NCBI GenBank assembly: GCA_035293985.1
Contig: DATGLS010000017.1
Location: forward strand, 124,001 to 188,000
Origin: JAVDCA01 sp035293985
GTDB taxonomy: Bacteria; Pseudomonadota; Alphaproteobacteria; Rhizobiales; Xanthobacteraceae
Reading direction: 5' to 3'
Length of the DNA: 64,000 bases
Program-made: the position numbers and the translations under genes
Notes under the pieces: model-generated
The model's database searches: none
What the model saw: the letters and a program-made list of their open reading frames with translations, nothing else
What the model was told of the DNA's origin: nothing
Shown here: positions 1 to 7,762 of the stretch, one piece after another
Position numbering within the stretch: the first letter of the stretch is position 1
How the letters are laid out: every line of letters begins with the position of its first letter

Positions 1-2
1 GC

Positions 3-833
3 GTCAAGGAGATCGCGCGCGCCTATCTCACGACCCCCGACGCGGTGACCCAGCGCCTGGTGCGCGCCAAGCGCAAGATCGCCGGGCTCGGCCTGCGCTT
101 CGAGGTGCCGGAAGGCGCCGAGCTCGCCGAGCGACTGCCCTCGCTGATCCAGGCGATCTATCTCCTGTTCAACGGCGGCTACACCTCGGATGAGGGCGAG
201 GCGCTGATGCGGCGCGAGCTCTGCGCAGAGGCGCTGCGGCTGGTGACCTTGCTGACGCGGCATCCCACGACCGCGACCGGCGAAGTCCACGCACTCGCGG
301 CGCTGATCTGCTTTCACGAGGCGCGCGCCGATGCGCGCACCGACGAGCATGGCGCGATGATCCTGCTCGCCGCGCAGGATCGCTCGCGCTGGGATCGTGA
401 CCTGATCGGGCGCGGCGTCGAGCATCTGCGCAAGTCGACCGACACCGATCGCCTCACACCATTGCACATCGAGGCAGCGATTGCGTCGCTGCACGCCGCC
501 GCGCCATCCTTCGCCGAGACGGATTGGGGCACGATCGCGCATCACTACCAGATGCTCGAGGAGATGAAGCCGACGCCGGTGGTGCAGCTCAACGCGGCGA
601 TCGCGCTCGCCTATGCCGAAGGCGCGGCGGCCGGGCTCGCCCGGCTCGACGCGCTCGCGGACGCGCGCAAGCTCGGCGGCTACGCCCTCTATCACGCGGC
701 GCGGGGCGACTTGCTGGGGAAGCTCGGCCGCGTGGACGAGGCGCGCGACTCGTTCACGGCGGCCCTCGCCTGCCCGCTCAACGGCGCCGAGCGCAACTGC
801 ATCGAGCGCAAGCTCGCCGAATCTCAGCCATAA
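3..833 (+). CDS. ECF sigma factor, ECF42 type (3' part)
   Basis: The gene is cut by the left window edge, so only the last 276 residues are seen. The first visible residues form the sigma region 4 helix-turn-helix (VKEIARAYLTTPDAVTQRL), followed by the long TPR-like C-terminal extension (DUF6596) typical of ECF42 sigma factors. The signature NGGYTSDEGEALMRRELC lies near the start of that extension. Family members direct RNA polymerase to a small regulon. They usually sit next to a small DGPF/YCII-domain protein, which here would be upstream of the window and cannot be checked. No anti-sigma factor is seen downstream. The identity is firm from the extension; the target genes are unknown. Confidence 0.9.
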   Translation, partial: VKEIARAYLTTPDAVTQRLVRAKRKIAGLGLRFEVPEGAELAERLPSLIQAIYLLFNGGYTSDEGEALMRRELCAEALRLVTLLTRHPTTATGEVHALAALICFHEARADARTDEHGAMILLAAQDRSRWDRDLIGRGVEHLRKSTDTDRLTPLHIEAAIASLHAAAPSFAETDWGTIAHHYQMLEEMKPTPVVQLNAAIALAYAEGAAAGLARLDALADARKLGGYALYHAARGDLLGKLGRVDEARDSFTAALACPLNGAERNCIERKLAESQP

Positions 834-838
834 ACACC

Positions 839-890
839 GAACGCCCCTCTCCCCCCAGGGACTCTTTAGGGGGAGAAAGAGTCCACCGAG
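839..890. repeat. C/G-run inverted repeat between convergent genes
   Basis: A CTCTCCCCCC stretch is followed after about a dozen bases by GGGGGAGA, making a short hairpin in the 88 bp between two convergent genes. It resembles the pyrimidine-rich ends of the larger intergenic repeats elsewhere in the window. It may serve as a bidirectional transcription stop, but it has no T-tract. Confidence 0.4.
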
Positions 891-921
891 TTTGCGGCGT
901 GCACCTCGACTCCAATGCGCG

Positions 922-1824
922 TCACATCTTCGTGCCGCGGCGGCGGATCTCCTCGACGATGACGCTGTTGTCGAGGTCGGCCTCGCCGGCCCGCACGCAG
1001 GATTCCAGCACGTCGGCGTTGACGCTGAGCAGCGGCAGCGGCTGTCCGATCTTGCGCGCCTGGTCGAGCATCAGGTGCACGTCCTTGAGCGTCTGGCGGG
1101 CGCGGCCCTCGGGGCGGAAGTCGCGCGCGATCATTTTGGCGCCCTTGGTATCCATCACCTGCGAATAGGCTGCCGAGGCCTGGGCAACTTTCAGGAAGGC
1201 GGTCGGATCGAGCCCGAGCCGCGTCGCGAACACGAGGCCTTCGGCGAGCGCGAGGCGGTTGAGGCCGAGGATGAGGTTGACGGCGAGCTTGGTGCGCCCG
1301 CCGTCGCCGGCGGCGCCCACATGGAAGCGTTTGGGAAACAGCACCTGCAGCACGTCGTCGACCTCGGCCTCGGCCGCGACCGCCGCATCGCCGCCGATCA
1401 GGCCGACCCCGGCGCCCTGGCGGACCTGCTCGCTGGTACCGGAGACGGGCGTCTCCAGGAACTCGAGCGGTTGCCCGGCAATGCGGGCCGCGAGCGCCGC
1501 CACCCGGTCGGGGTCGCAGGTGCTGGTGCATAGGACGACTTTGTCTGACGTTGCGGCCTGCTCGGGGATCGCGGGAACGATCTCCTGCTCGACGACCTGC
1601 TCGACCTGATCGGTGTTGAACACCGCCAGCACGATCACGCGTGCCGCGCGAACCACATCCGCAATGGCAGCCGCCGGCCGCGCACCGAATTCCTCGAGCC
1701 GCGCCGATTTGGCCGCATCGACATCGTACCCGACCACGCCGAAGCCAGCGCCGGCGAGACGGCGGGCGAAGACCTCGCCCATCAGGCCGGTGCCGATCAC
1801 GCCGACCGGCGACTTGTCACTCAT
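922..1824 (-). CDS. NAD(P)-dependent beta-hydroxyacid dehydrogenase (3-hydroxyisobutyrate dehydrogenase family)
   Basis: This 300-residue protein has the two-domain layout of 3-hydroxyisobutyrate / tartronate-semialdehyde reductases. An N-terminal Rossmann motif GVIGTGLMG (about residues 7-15) is followed by the all-helical C-terminal half. The catalytic lysine lies in GDGGRTKLAVN. Members oxidise or reduce short beta-hydroxy acids with NAD(P). I start at MSDKSPVG because the glycine motif then sits at the usual distance; an in-frame start 18 codons upstream would add an unconserved stretch. The neighbour in the opposite direction is a Gfo/Idh/MocA oxidoreductase. The actual substrate cannot be read from the sequence. 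Confidence 0.85.
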   Translation of the reverse strand: MSDKSPVGVIGTGLMGEVFARRLAGAGFGVVGYDVDAAKSARLEEFGARPAAAIADVVRAARVIVLAVFNTDQVEQVVEQEIVPAIPEQAATSDKVVLCTSTCDPDRVAALAARIAGQPLEFLETPVSGTSEQVRQGAGVGLIGGDAAVAAEAEVDDVLQVLFPKRFHVGAAGDGGRTKLAVNLILGLNRLALAEGLVFATRLGLDPTAFLKVAQASAAYSQVMDTKGAKMIARDFRPEGRARQTLKDVHLMLDQARKIGQPLPLLSVNADVLESCVRAGEADLDNSVIVEEIRRRGTKM

Positions 1825-1926
1825 GCACAGTCCTCGCTCTTGCGATAGCGCCGCTGCTGTTGTCTTGTCGCCTCGCATTCACTCGCTTGCCGGAATTCGG
1901 CGAGCGTATCAATGGGGCGCACACAC

Positions 1927-2901
1927 ATGATCAATGCCGCCGTCATCGGGCTCGGACGCTGGGGCAAATCGCTGGTCAACGCCGTGCAGGGCAAGAGCAC
2001 GCGGCTGCGCTTCGTGCACGGGGTGAGCAAGGAGCCCGACGACGTGCGTGCCTTCGCGCAGCAGCACGGATTCAAGCTCACGACCGAGCTCGCCGATGCG
2101 ATCGGCAATCCCGACGTGCAGGCGATCTTCCTGGCGACGCCGCATTCGCTGCATGTCGAGCAGGTCGCCGCGGTCGCGCGCGCCGGCAAGGCGGTGTGGT
2201 GCGAGAAGCCGCTGGCGTTGACGCGGGCGCAAGCCGCGCGCTCGGTCGAGGCGGCGGCGAAGGCCGGCGTCGTGCTCGGCTCGGGCAACAACAAGCGCTG
2301 CTTTGCCTCGATGCGCGAGCTCAAGGCGCTGGTCGAGGGCGGCACGCTCGGCGAGGTCATGCACGTGGAGGGCCACTTCTCCAACGACCACTCGACCCGC
2401 GTCGCCGGCGGCTGGCGCGACGATCCGCGCGAGTCGCCCGGCTACGGCATGACCGGCGCCGGGCTGCACGTGGTCGATGCGCTGGTCAACATGGCGGGCA
2501 CGATCCGGCGCGTCGATGCCAAGGCGTTCGCGCCGAAGGCGCCGCCCGATCCGCGCGACGTGGTGGCGGCGCTGGTCGAGTTCGCGAGCGGCGCCACCGG
2601 CCAGCTCGCGACCATCCGCGCCACCGTGCCGTTCTGGCGCATCCACGTGTTCGGCACCAAGGGTTTTGCCGAGGCGCGCGACGAGGACACGCTGCGGGTC
2701 GGCTACATCGGCAAGCCGGCCGAGGAGCGCACGTTGGAGCATGTGGATTCGCTCAAGGTACTGGTCGAGTCCTTCGCCGATGCGGTCGAGGGCAAGGCGC
2801 CGTTTCTGGTCCGGCCGGACCAGATGCTCGACGTGGTCGGCGCGTTCGAGGCGATCGTGAAATCGCTGGAGACGGGCAAGCCAGTCGACGTCGCTTCGTA
2901 G
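1927..2901 (+). CDS. Gfo/Idh/MocA family oxidoreductase
   Basis: The 324-residue protein begins with the NAD(P)-binding sequence AAVIGLGRWG and carries the family signature CEKPLALT near residue 95, where the lysine of EKP contributes to catalysis. A C-terminal Gfo/Idh/MocA domain follows. These enzymes act on sugars, inositols or other polyols, and some on aromatic intermediates. I chose the ATG at 1927 because a start five codons earlier puts unrelated residues before the Rossmann strand. It is divergent from the beta-hydroxyacid dehydrogenase, with about 100 bp between them, so the two may share a control region. The substrate is unknown. Confidence 0.85.
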   Translation: MINAAVIGLGRWGKSLVNAVQGKSTRLRFVHGVSKEPDDVRAFAQQHGFKLTTELADAIGNPDVQAIFLATPHSLHVEQVAAVARAGKAVWCEKPLALTRAQAARSVEAAAKAGVVLGSGNNKRCFASMRELKALVEGGTLGEVMHVEGHFSNDHSTRVAGGWRDDPRESPGYGMTGAGLHVVDALVNMAGTIRRVDAKAFAPKAPPDPRDVVAALVEFASGATGQLATIRATVPFWRIHVFGTKGFAEARDEDTLRVGYIGKPAEERTLEHVDSLKVLVESFADAVEGKAPFLVRPDQMLDVVGAFEAIVKSLETGKPVDVAS

Positions 2902-2976
2902 GGCGCGCAAAAGCGTGCGCACCGACGGCTCGGCGCGGGCACGGCGCTACGCGCCTTTGTTTTGCCACCCTACCAT

Positions 2977-4047
2977 TCAAGCGATCAGATCGCGCGTGAT
3001 CTCCTGCACCTTGGCCACGCCGCACAGCGCCATCGTGCGCACCAGCTCGCCGCGCAGGTGCATGAACACGTCGCGCACCCCGTCTGCACCGGCGAGCGCG
3101 AGACCCCACACCGCGGGGCGGCCGATCAGCACCGCGCGGGCGCCGAGCGCCAGCGCCTTGACGATGTCGGTGCCGCGGCGGATGCCGCCGTCGGCATAGA
3201 CCTCGGCCTTGCGGCCGACCGCGGCGGCAATAGCGGGCACCGCGTCGGCGGTCGCGACTGTCGCGTCGAGATGGCGGCCGCCGTGGTTGGAGACGATCAC
3301 GCCCTTGGCGCCCGTCTCGACGCAGCGCACGGCATCATCGGCGCGCAGCACGCCCTTGACCAGCAGCGGCAGCGGCGAGCGCCGCACCAGCCAGGCGAGA
3401 TCGTCGAAGGTCGCCGGATGGGTGACGCTGCCGCTGTGAGCGGCGCCGTAGCCGTGGGCGGCGACCGGCTGGCCAGGCAGATTCAGCGCGCGGATATCGG
3501 TGGATGCCTCGAGCGGGGCACGCGCGGCGCGCGGGCTCGAGCCGTAGACCGGCTGGTCGACGGTCAGCACGATGGCGCGGAAGCCGGCGGCCGCGGCCCG
3601 GTCGACCAGGCCTTCGGTGACGCTGCGGTCGGGCGGCAAATAGAGTTGGAACCACTGCGGCGCCGATGTGCGCTCGGCCGCAGCGTCTTCCATCGTCACC
3701 GTCGCGGCGGTCGCCATCACGTAGGGCACGCCGGCCGCGGCGGCGCCGCGCGCGGTCGCGCGCTCGCCGTCGGGATGAAAGAGCTTGTGGCGGCCGGTCG
3801 GCGCCACCATCAGCGGCGCAGCGATGCGCTCGCCTAGTACTTCGACCCCAGTATCGATCGCGCTGACGTCGCGCAGCATGCGCGGGGCGAGGCGCAGGCG
3901 CCGCCAGGCCGCGACATTGTCAGCGAGGGTGATCTCGTCGTCGGCCGCGGCGGCGGCGAACGCGAAAGCGCCGGGCGGCAGCTTCTCGCGTGCGCGGTCC
4001 TCGAGCGCGTCGAAGTCGCGGCTGTCCATGGAAGTGAGATCGGCCAA
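2977..4047 (-). CDS. FMN-dependent alpha-hydroxy-acid oxidase/dehydrogenase
   Basis: This is a 356-residue TIM-barrel flavoprotein of the glycolate oxidase / L-lactate dehydrogenase (LldD) family. The active-site motif SNHGGRHLDA carries the catalytic histidine and the substrate-binding arginine, and the early FMN-binding part APLMVAPTGRHKLFHPDGE is clear. The family oxidises L-2-hydroxy acids to 2-keto acids, passing electrons to oxygen or the respiratory chain. The usual Q after GGR is H here, a modest deviation. The gene lies downstream of a palindromic repeat and upstream of no obvious operon partner. The exact hydroxy acid is not predictable. Confidence 0.87.
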   Translation of the reverse strand: MADLTSMDSRDFDALEDRAREKLPPGAFAFAAAAADDEITLADNVAAWRRLRLAPRMLRDVSAIDTGVEVLGERIAAPLMVAPTGRHKLFHPDGERATARGAAAAGVPYVMATAATVTMEDAAAERTSAPQWFQLYLPPDRSVTEGLVDRAAAAGFRAIVLTVDQPVYGSSPRAARAPLEASTDIRALNLPGQPVAAHGYGAAHSGSVTHPATFDDLAWLVRRSPLPLLVKGVLRADDAVRCVETGAKGVIVSNHGGRHLDATVATADAVPAIAAAVGRKAEVYADGGIRRGTDIVKALALGARAVLIGRPAVWGLALAGADGVRDVFMHLRGELVRTMALCGVAKVQEITRDLIA

Positions 4048-4069
4048 GCGTTCCTCCTTTCATCCCACC

Positions 4070-4203
4070 CTCATCCTGAGGGGCCCGTCGTCGCGCAGCG
4101 ACGACGGGCGTCTCGAAGGACGAGGGCGGTGCAGCACGCGCGGAGCAAGCTACCATCCTCCGAGACGCCTCGCGCGAAGACGCGCGAGGCTCCTCAGGAT
4201 GAG
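4070..4203. repeat. Composite palindromic intergenic repeat (family A)
   Basis: The outer ends are exact 12-bp inverted copies (CTCATCCTGAGG at 4070-4081 and its complement at 4192-4203). Inside are two perfect hairpins, an 11-bp stem at 4084-4108 and a 10-bp stem at 4167-4190. It fills the gap between two minus-strand genes. A related copy with the shared CGTCTCGAAGG core lies at 21281-21412. Such elements are common in Bradyrhizobium-like genomes. Confidence 0.85.
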
Positions 4204-4220
4204 ACCGTAAGTAGGGGCGG

Positions 4221-5138
4221 CTACTTCATCGTGTTGGTCAGCGTGCCGATCTTTTCGATCCACAGCTTCACGATGTCGCCGGCTTTGAGGAACTCCTTGC
4301 GCGCCGCGCCGACGCCGGCGGGCGTGCCGGTCATGATGACGTCGCCGGGATGCAGGGTGATCCGCGAGGAGAGCTGGGCGATCTGCTCGTTGGTGTTGAA
4401 GATCATGTGGCTGGAGTTGGAATCCTGCTTGATGACGTCGTTGACCCACAGCTTCATGCCGAGCTTGTGCGGATCGCCGACCTCGGAGGCGGGGACGATC
4501 CATGGGCCCATCGGGGCGGAGCCGTCGAAGCTCTTGTGCGAGGTCCAGTCGGATTTGAACGGCGACGTCTCGCCGATATGCGGGCGGCGCCCCATGTCGC
4601 GCGCGGACAGATCGTTGGCGATGGTGTAGCCGGCGACGTAGTCGAGCGCCTTCTCGATCGACACGTTCTTGGCCGGCCGTCCGATCACCGCGGCGAGCTC
4701 GACCTCCCAGTCCATGGTCTTCGAGGCCGCCGTGATGTCGATGGTGTCGCCCGGCCCGGCAACGGCATGCGACGACTTGATGAAGTGCCAGGGTTTGAGG
4801 CCCTGCGTATGGGGATCGGGCTCGACCGGACGGTTGTGCAGCTTCGACATCTCCAGCGCGTGGTCGGCGTAGTTCGAGCCGGCGCAATAGATCGCGCCCG
4901 GTTTCGGGATCGGCGCCAGCAGCTTGACCTGCGCGAGCGGCATGCCGCCGGTGCCGGCGCTGTCGGCGGCGCGGCGCAGCCTTCCCTCGGCCGCCGGCCA
5001 ATCGGCGAGCACGCCCAGCATGGTGCCGTAGCCGGTATGGCCGGTGAGAACCTCGATATCGAAGATGCGATCATCCACCACCATGCCGGCGCGCGGGCCA
5101 TCGGCGCTGTCGAAAGTGGCGAGTTTGAAGCTGCCCAT
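4221..5138 (-). CDS. Fumarylacetoacetate hydrolase family protein
   Basis: The 305-residue protein has a short N-terminal cap and a C-terminal FAH-fold domain. Visible signatures are GSNYADHALEM, the metal-binding DWEVELAAVIG and the run AGYTIANDLSARDMG. Members hydrolyse or decarboxylate oxo-acids from aromatic ring cleavage (for example HpcE/HpaG-like enzymes, acylpyruvases, ureidoglycolate-type lyases). The start at MGSFKLATF is preceded by GGAGAAACGG, a good ribosome-binding site; an upstream in-frame start would add 14 unconserved residues. It is clearly distinct from the true fumarylacetoacetase at 38151. The ring-cleavage genes nearby make a role in aromatic breakdown likely, but the substrate is not known. 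Confidence 0.87.
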   Translation of the reverse strand: MGSFKLATFDSADGPRAGMVVDDRIFDIEVLTGHTGYGTMLGVLADWPAAEGRLRRAADSAGTGGMPLAQVKLLAPIPKPGAIYCAGSNYADHALEMSKLHNRPVEPDPHTQGLKPWHFIKSSHAVAGPGDTIDITAASKTMDWEVELAAVIGRPAKNVSIEKALDYVAGYTIANDLSARDMGRRPHIGETSPFKSDWTSHKSFDGSAPMGPWIVPASEVGDPHKLGMKLWVNDVIKQDSNSSHMIFNTNEQIAQLSSRITLHPGDVIMTGTPAGVGAARKEFLKAGDIVKLWIEKIGTLTNTMK

Positions 5139-5201
5139 TGGATCCGTTTCTCCCGAATTATGCGTCACCCATAGCCGCAACGGCGGCGCCTGACCATCGC
5201 G

Positions 5202-5753
5202 TCAGGGTTTTGGCGGCGGCGGCACGCCGCCCGGAGACCTGAGCACGATCCACACCATCATGTCCCAGGCATTGCGCAGGCCGGCGACCAGAAGGACGAG
5301 GATCGCCACCGCCATCAACTCGGCCCCGAGGCGCGAGGCCGAGAACAGCAGCACTCCGGATGCCAGCACGAGCAGATATCCGACGAACGGGATGAACAGG
5401 TAGAACAGCCGATCGATCCGCTCGACGTTGAACCGGTGGCGGATGAAGATTCCCACCAGCAGCTGGCCGCAATAGATGGTGCCGCCAAGCCCGCCGGCGC
5501 CGAGCACGATACCGAGGCTGGTCCAGCTCTCGACCGGAATGACGATCACGAGGCCGGAGAACAGCACGGCAGCGAAATGGACGACCGTCGGCGTAAGGAA
5601 CGTCTCGAACGCGGCGCTGTGCTGCTCGTTGAAGATCTGCGTGCCAATCGACGTGGCGACGAACATCAGACCGACCAGCGTCGCCGACGCGGTGGCGACG
5701 AGCACGTAGAAATCGTGCCACTCGTGAAAGAGCTCGGCAGGCGTTGCGGGCAT
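5202..5753 (-). CDS. Uncharacterised integral membrane protein
   Basis: This 183-residue protein is strongly hydrophobic, with about five candidate membrane segments: residues about 17-36, 58-78, 83-103, 115-138 and 142-162. It ends in a proline-rich tail (GVPPPPKP). The N-terminal segment WHDFYVLVATASATLVGLMFV resembles a conserved type of hypothetical membrane protein found in many alphaproteobacteria. I see no catalytic or transporter motif, so no function is assigned. It lies 63 bp upstream of the FAH-family gene on the same strand and could be cotranscribed with it. Confidence 0.7.
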   Translation of the reverse strand: MPATPAELFHEWHDFYVLVATASATLVGLMFVATSIGTQIFNEQHSAAFETFLTPTVVHFAAVLFSGLVIVIPVESWTSLGIVLGAGGLGGTIYCGQLLVGIFIRHRFNVERIDRLFYLFIPFVGYLLVLASGVLLFSASRLGAELMAVAILVLLVAGLRNAWDMMVWIVLRSPGGVPPPPKP

Positions 5754-5874
5754 GGGGTCGGTTCCTGTTGGCCGTCTCGACTTATAGCCCAGCCGCGCGC
5801 GCTCGGGTGGCGGAGAAAATCGCGGCTTGCGGTGCTATGAGTTTGGGTGACGACAAAATTGCCGGAGGAATCCC

Positions 5875-6771
5875 ATGATCAAGCCGAGCCGGGTCGGGCA
5901 CGCGACCTTCGAGACGCCGGACCTGGAGAAGGCGCTCGCGTATTGGACCGGCGTGAACGGGCTCAAGCTCGTCCAGCACCAAGCCAACCGGCGCGCCTAT
6001 CTGGCGAGCAAGATCGGCCTGCTCACCATCGTGTTGGAGCAGGGCCGTGAGGAGGGCCTCAAGCGCATCGCCTTCGAGGTCGCGCCCAGCATGAATTTCT
6101 CCGACATGGCGAAAACGCTCGCCGCCGACGGGGTGAAGAGCGAGGTGCGCAGCGACGAGGTCCCGGGCGTCGGCAAGGTGCTCGCGTTCCAGGATCCGAA
6201 AGGCACAACGATCGAGCTGTTTCAGGACTGGAGCTATCTCGGCGCGCATCACCAGGTGATCGGAGCCGGCCCGCTCAAGCTAGGCCACATTGCCTATGTG
6301 GTCGAGGATCCGAAGGCGATGGCGGACTGGTACTGCCGGGTGCTGGGCTTCAGGGTGTCCGACTGGATCGAGGACTTCTTCGTCTTCCTGCGCTGCAATC
6401 CGGACCACCACACCGTCAACTTCATCCGCGGGGCGAAGACGAAGATGCATCACATCGCCTTCGAGATGAAGGATTTCGCCCATATCCAGCAGGCCTGCGA
6501 ATTGCTCGCCTTGCGTAAAATTCCCATAAACTGGGGGCCGGTGCGGCACGGGCCCGGGCACAACGTCGCGATCTACCATCGCAATGCCGACGACCAGAAC
6601 GTCGAGCTCTACATCGAGCTCGACCAGATGAAGGACGAGGAGCTGGGCTATTTCGATCCGCGCCCCTGGCACCACGACACGCCGCAGCGCCCGAAGGTCT
6701 GGGACCGCAAGGTGGCGCCGGCGCTGTGGGGGCCGCTGCCGATGGCGGATTTCCGACGGGAGCATGAGTAG
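5875..6771 (+). CDS. VOC-family extradiol ring-cleavage dioxygenase
   Basis: The 298 residues form two vicinal-oxygen-chelate modules, the layout of type I extradiol dioxygenases (catechol 2,3-dioxygenase, BphC). The C-terminal module has the full Fe(II) triad: His138 in LGHIAYV, His193 in MHHIAFEM and Glu244 in NVELYIE. The conserved active-site residues His225, His229 and Tyr234 are also in place. The enzyme should open a catechol-like ring beside the hydroxyl pair using O2. It starts a same-strand run with a Rieske protein, a small unknown protein and an amidohydrolase, consistent with oxidation, cleavage and hydrolysis or decarboxylation of one aromatic compound. The exact catechol is unknown. 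Confidence 0.85.
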   Translation: MIKPSRVGHATFETPDLEKALAYWTGVNGLKLVQHQANRRAYLASKIGLLTIVLEQGREEGLKRIAFEVAPSMNFSDMAKTLAADGVKSEVRSDEVPGVGKVLAFQDPKGTTIELFQDWSYLGAHHQVIGAGPLKLGHIAYVVEDPKAMADWYCRVLGFRVSDWIEDFFVFLRCNPDHHTVNFIRGAKTKMHHIAFEMKDFAHIQQACELLALRKIPINWGPVRHGPGHNVAIYHRNADDQNVELYIELDQMKDEELGYFDPRPWHHDTPQRPKVWDRKVAPALWGPLPMADFRREHE

Positions 6772-6774
6772 CGG

Positions 6775-6863
6775 GTAGCCCGCGTGGAGCGCAACGAAAT
6801 GCGGGGAAAGCCTCTCCGCTGAGAAGCCGGCCCCGGATTGCGCTTCGCTCCATCCGAGCTACA
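6775..6863. repeat. Palindromic intergenic repeat (GTAGCCCG...CGAGCTAC)
   Basis: The element starts with GTAGCCCGCGTGGAGCGCAA and ends with the roughly complementary CGCTTCGCTCCATCCGAGCTAC, with a loop region between. It is an imperfect palindrome of about 90 bp lying between two same-strand genes. Elements with these ends are widespread intergenic repeats in Rhizobiales. Confidence 0.7.
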
Positions 6864-7005
6864 CACACACGATCCTACGATCCGCAGAGCAGGCATGCGC
6901 AATGCAGACTACCGGGGCGTGCTGGCGGCGCACGCGGCGATGTAATATGCTTGAGGCAATACCGGGCGTCGAACTCGCCGGACATCGCGGGAGGTAGCTT
7001 TACTC

Positions 7006-7371
7006 ATGGCCGAGAAGCTCGTTGGCAAGGCGTCGGAGTTCAAGGACGGGGACCGGCGGATCGTGTTCGTCGGCGACACCGAGGTCGGCGTGTTCAAGGA
7101 CCGCGGCGAGTTCCATGCCTACAGCAATTACTGCCTGCACCAGGGCGGCCCGGCCTGCGAAGGGCTGATCATCGCCAAGGTGGAAGAGCGGATCATGCCC
7201 GACAAGACCTCGAAGGGCCTCTATTTCTCCGACACCGAGACGCACTTCGTCTGCCCGTGGCACGGCTACGAGTACGACATCAAGACGGGTGAATGCGTCT
7301 CCGACCGCAAGCTCAAGCTGCGCCGCTACAAGGTGGTGCAGAAGGGAGACGACGTCTATGTCGTCGCGTAA
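7006..7371 (+). CDS. Rieske [2Fe-2S] protein
   Basis: The 121-residue protein carries the Rieske ligand pairs Cys43-x-His45 (YCLHQGG) and Cys83-x2-His86 (CPWHGYEYD). It contains no oxygenase domain, so it should act as a soluble ferredoxin-like electron carrier. The spacer between the two ligand pairs is 37 residues, about 20 longer than in ordinary Rieske ferredoxins, and holds a charged insert (VEERIMPDKTSKG). The last 14 bases overlap the start of the next gene, so the two products are probably made together. The flanking ring-cleavage dioxygenase and amidohydrolase suggest it feeds electrons to a hydroxylase step. The oxygenase partner itself is not adjacent. Confidence 0.88.
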   Translation: MAEKLVGKASEFKDGDRRIVFVGDTEVGVFKDRGEFHAYSNYCLHQGGPACEGLIIAKVEERIMPDKTSKGLYFSDTETHFVCPWHGYEYDIKTGECVSDRKLKLRRYKVVQKGDDVYVVA

Positions 7372-7708
7372 GGCCGCGACCACAAAATCTGCCGCGCGCG
7401 CGAAACCCGCCGCACCCGTTGCGGTCGCGCCGCAAACCTCCGTCTCCGCGGCCGCCGAGCAGCTTGCTGCCGATATCCAGCGCGCACTTCATGCGGGCGA
7501 TCACGATGTGCTGTCGCCGGAGACCCTGCAGAAGCTGATGACGGCCGCGTGCCGGCTCTATTCGGCGCAATCGGAAGCGGGCAGCCAGGTGCTGCCCGTC
7601 GGCGAGGTGACGCCGACCGACATTATGATCACGGCGAGCGGCCTGATGCGGGCCGGCAATCTCGCCGTATTTGAGCTTGGGATGTGGCAGAGCTGGACGG
7701 GACGTTAA
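7358..7708 (+). CDS. Small uncharacterised protein coupled to the Rieske protein
   Basis: This 116-residue protein begins with a basic, Ala/Pro/Lys-rich low-complexity stretch (residues 1-30). A compact, mostly helical domain follows, with the well-patterned end GEVTPTDIMITASGLMRAGN and LAVFELGMWQSW. The ATG at 7358 lies inside the Rieske gene (14-bp overlap) behind AAGGGAGAC, a good ribosome-binding site, which indicates translational coupling. The pattern of hydrophobic residues and the coupling argue that it is a real protein. I recognise no family. A subunit, maturation factor or assembly partner of the Rieske protein or an oxygenase is possible but unproven. Confidence 0.75.
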   Translation: MSSRKAATTKSAARAKPAAPVAVAPQTSVSAAAEQLAADIQRALHAGDHDVLSPETLQKLMTAACRLYSAQSEAGSQVLPVGEVTPTDIMITASGLMRAGNLAVFELGMWQSWTGR

Positions 7709-7762
7709 CCGCCGTCCAGGGAAATTAACGAGACAAGTGCAGGAAACGCACAGGAGCGGAAG

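Noticed and set aside
2901..2976. Hairpin GCGCGCAAAAGCGTGCGC after the Gfo/Idh/MocA gene as a terminator
   Set aside because: Stem is short and imperfect and no T-tract follows, so it does not meet intrinsic terminator criteria.
4221..5138. Naming the short FAH-family gene fahA
   Set aside because: It lacks the type I fumarylacetoacetase N-terminal domain and length; the true enzyme is at 38151-39461 beside hmgA.
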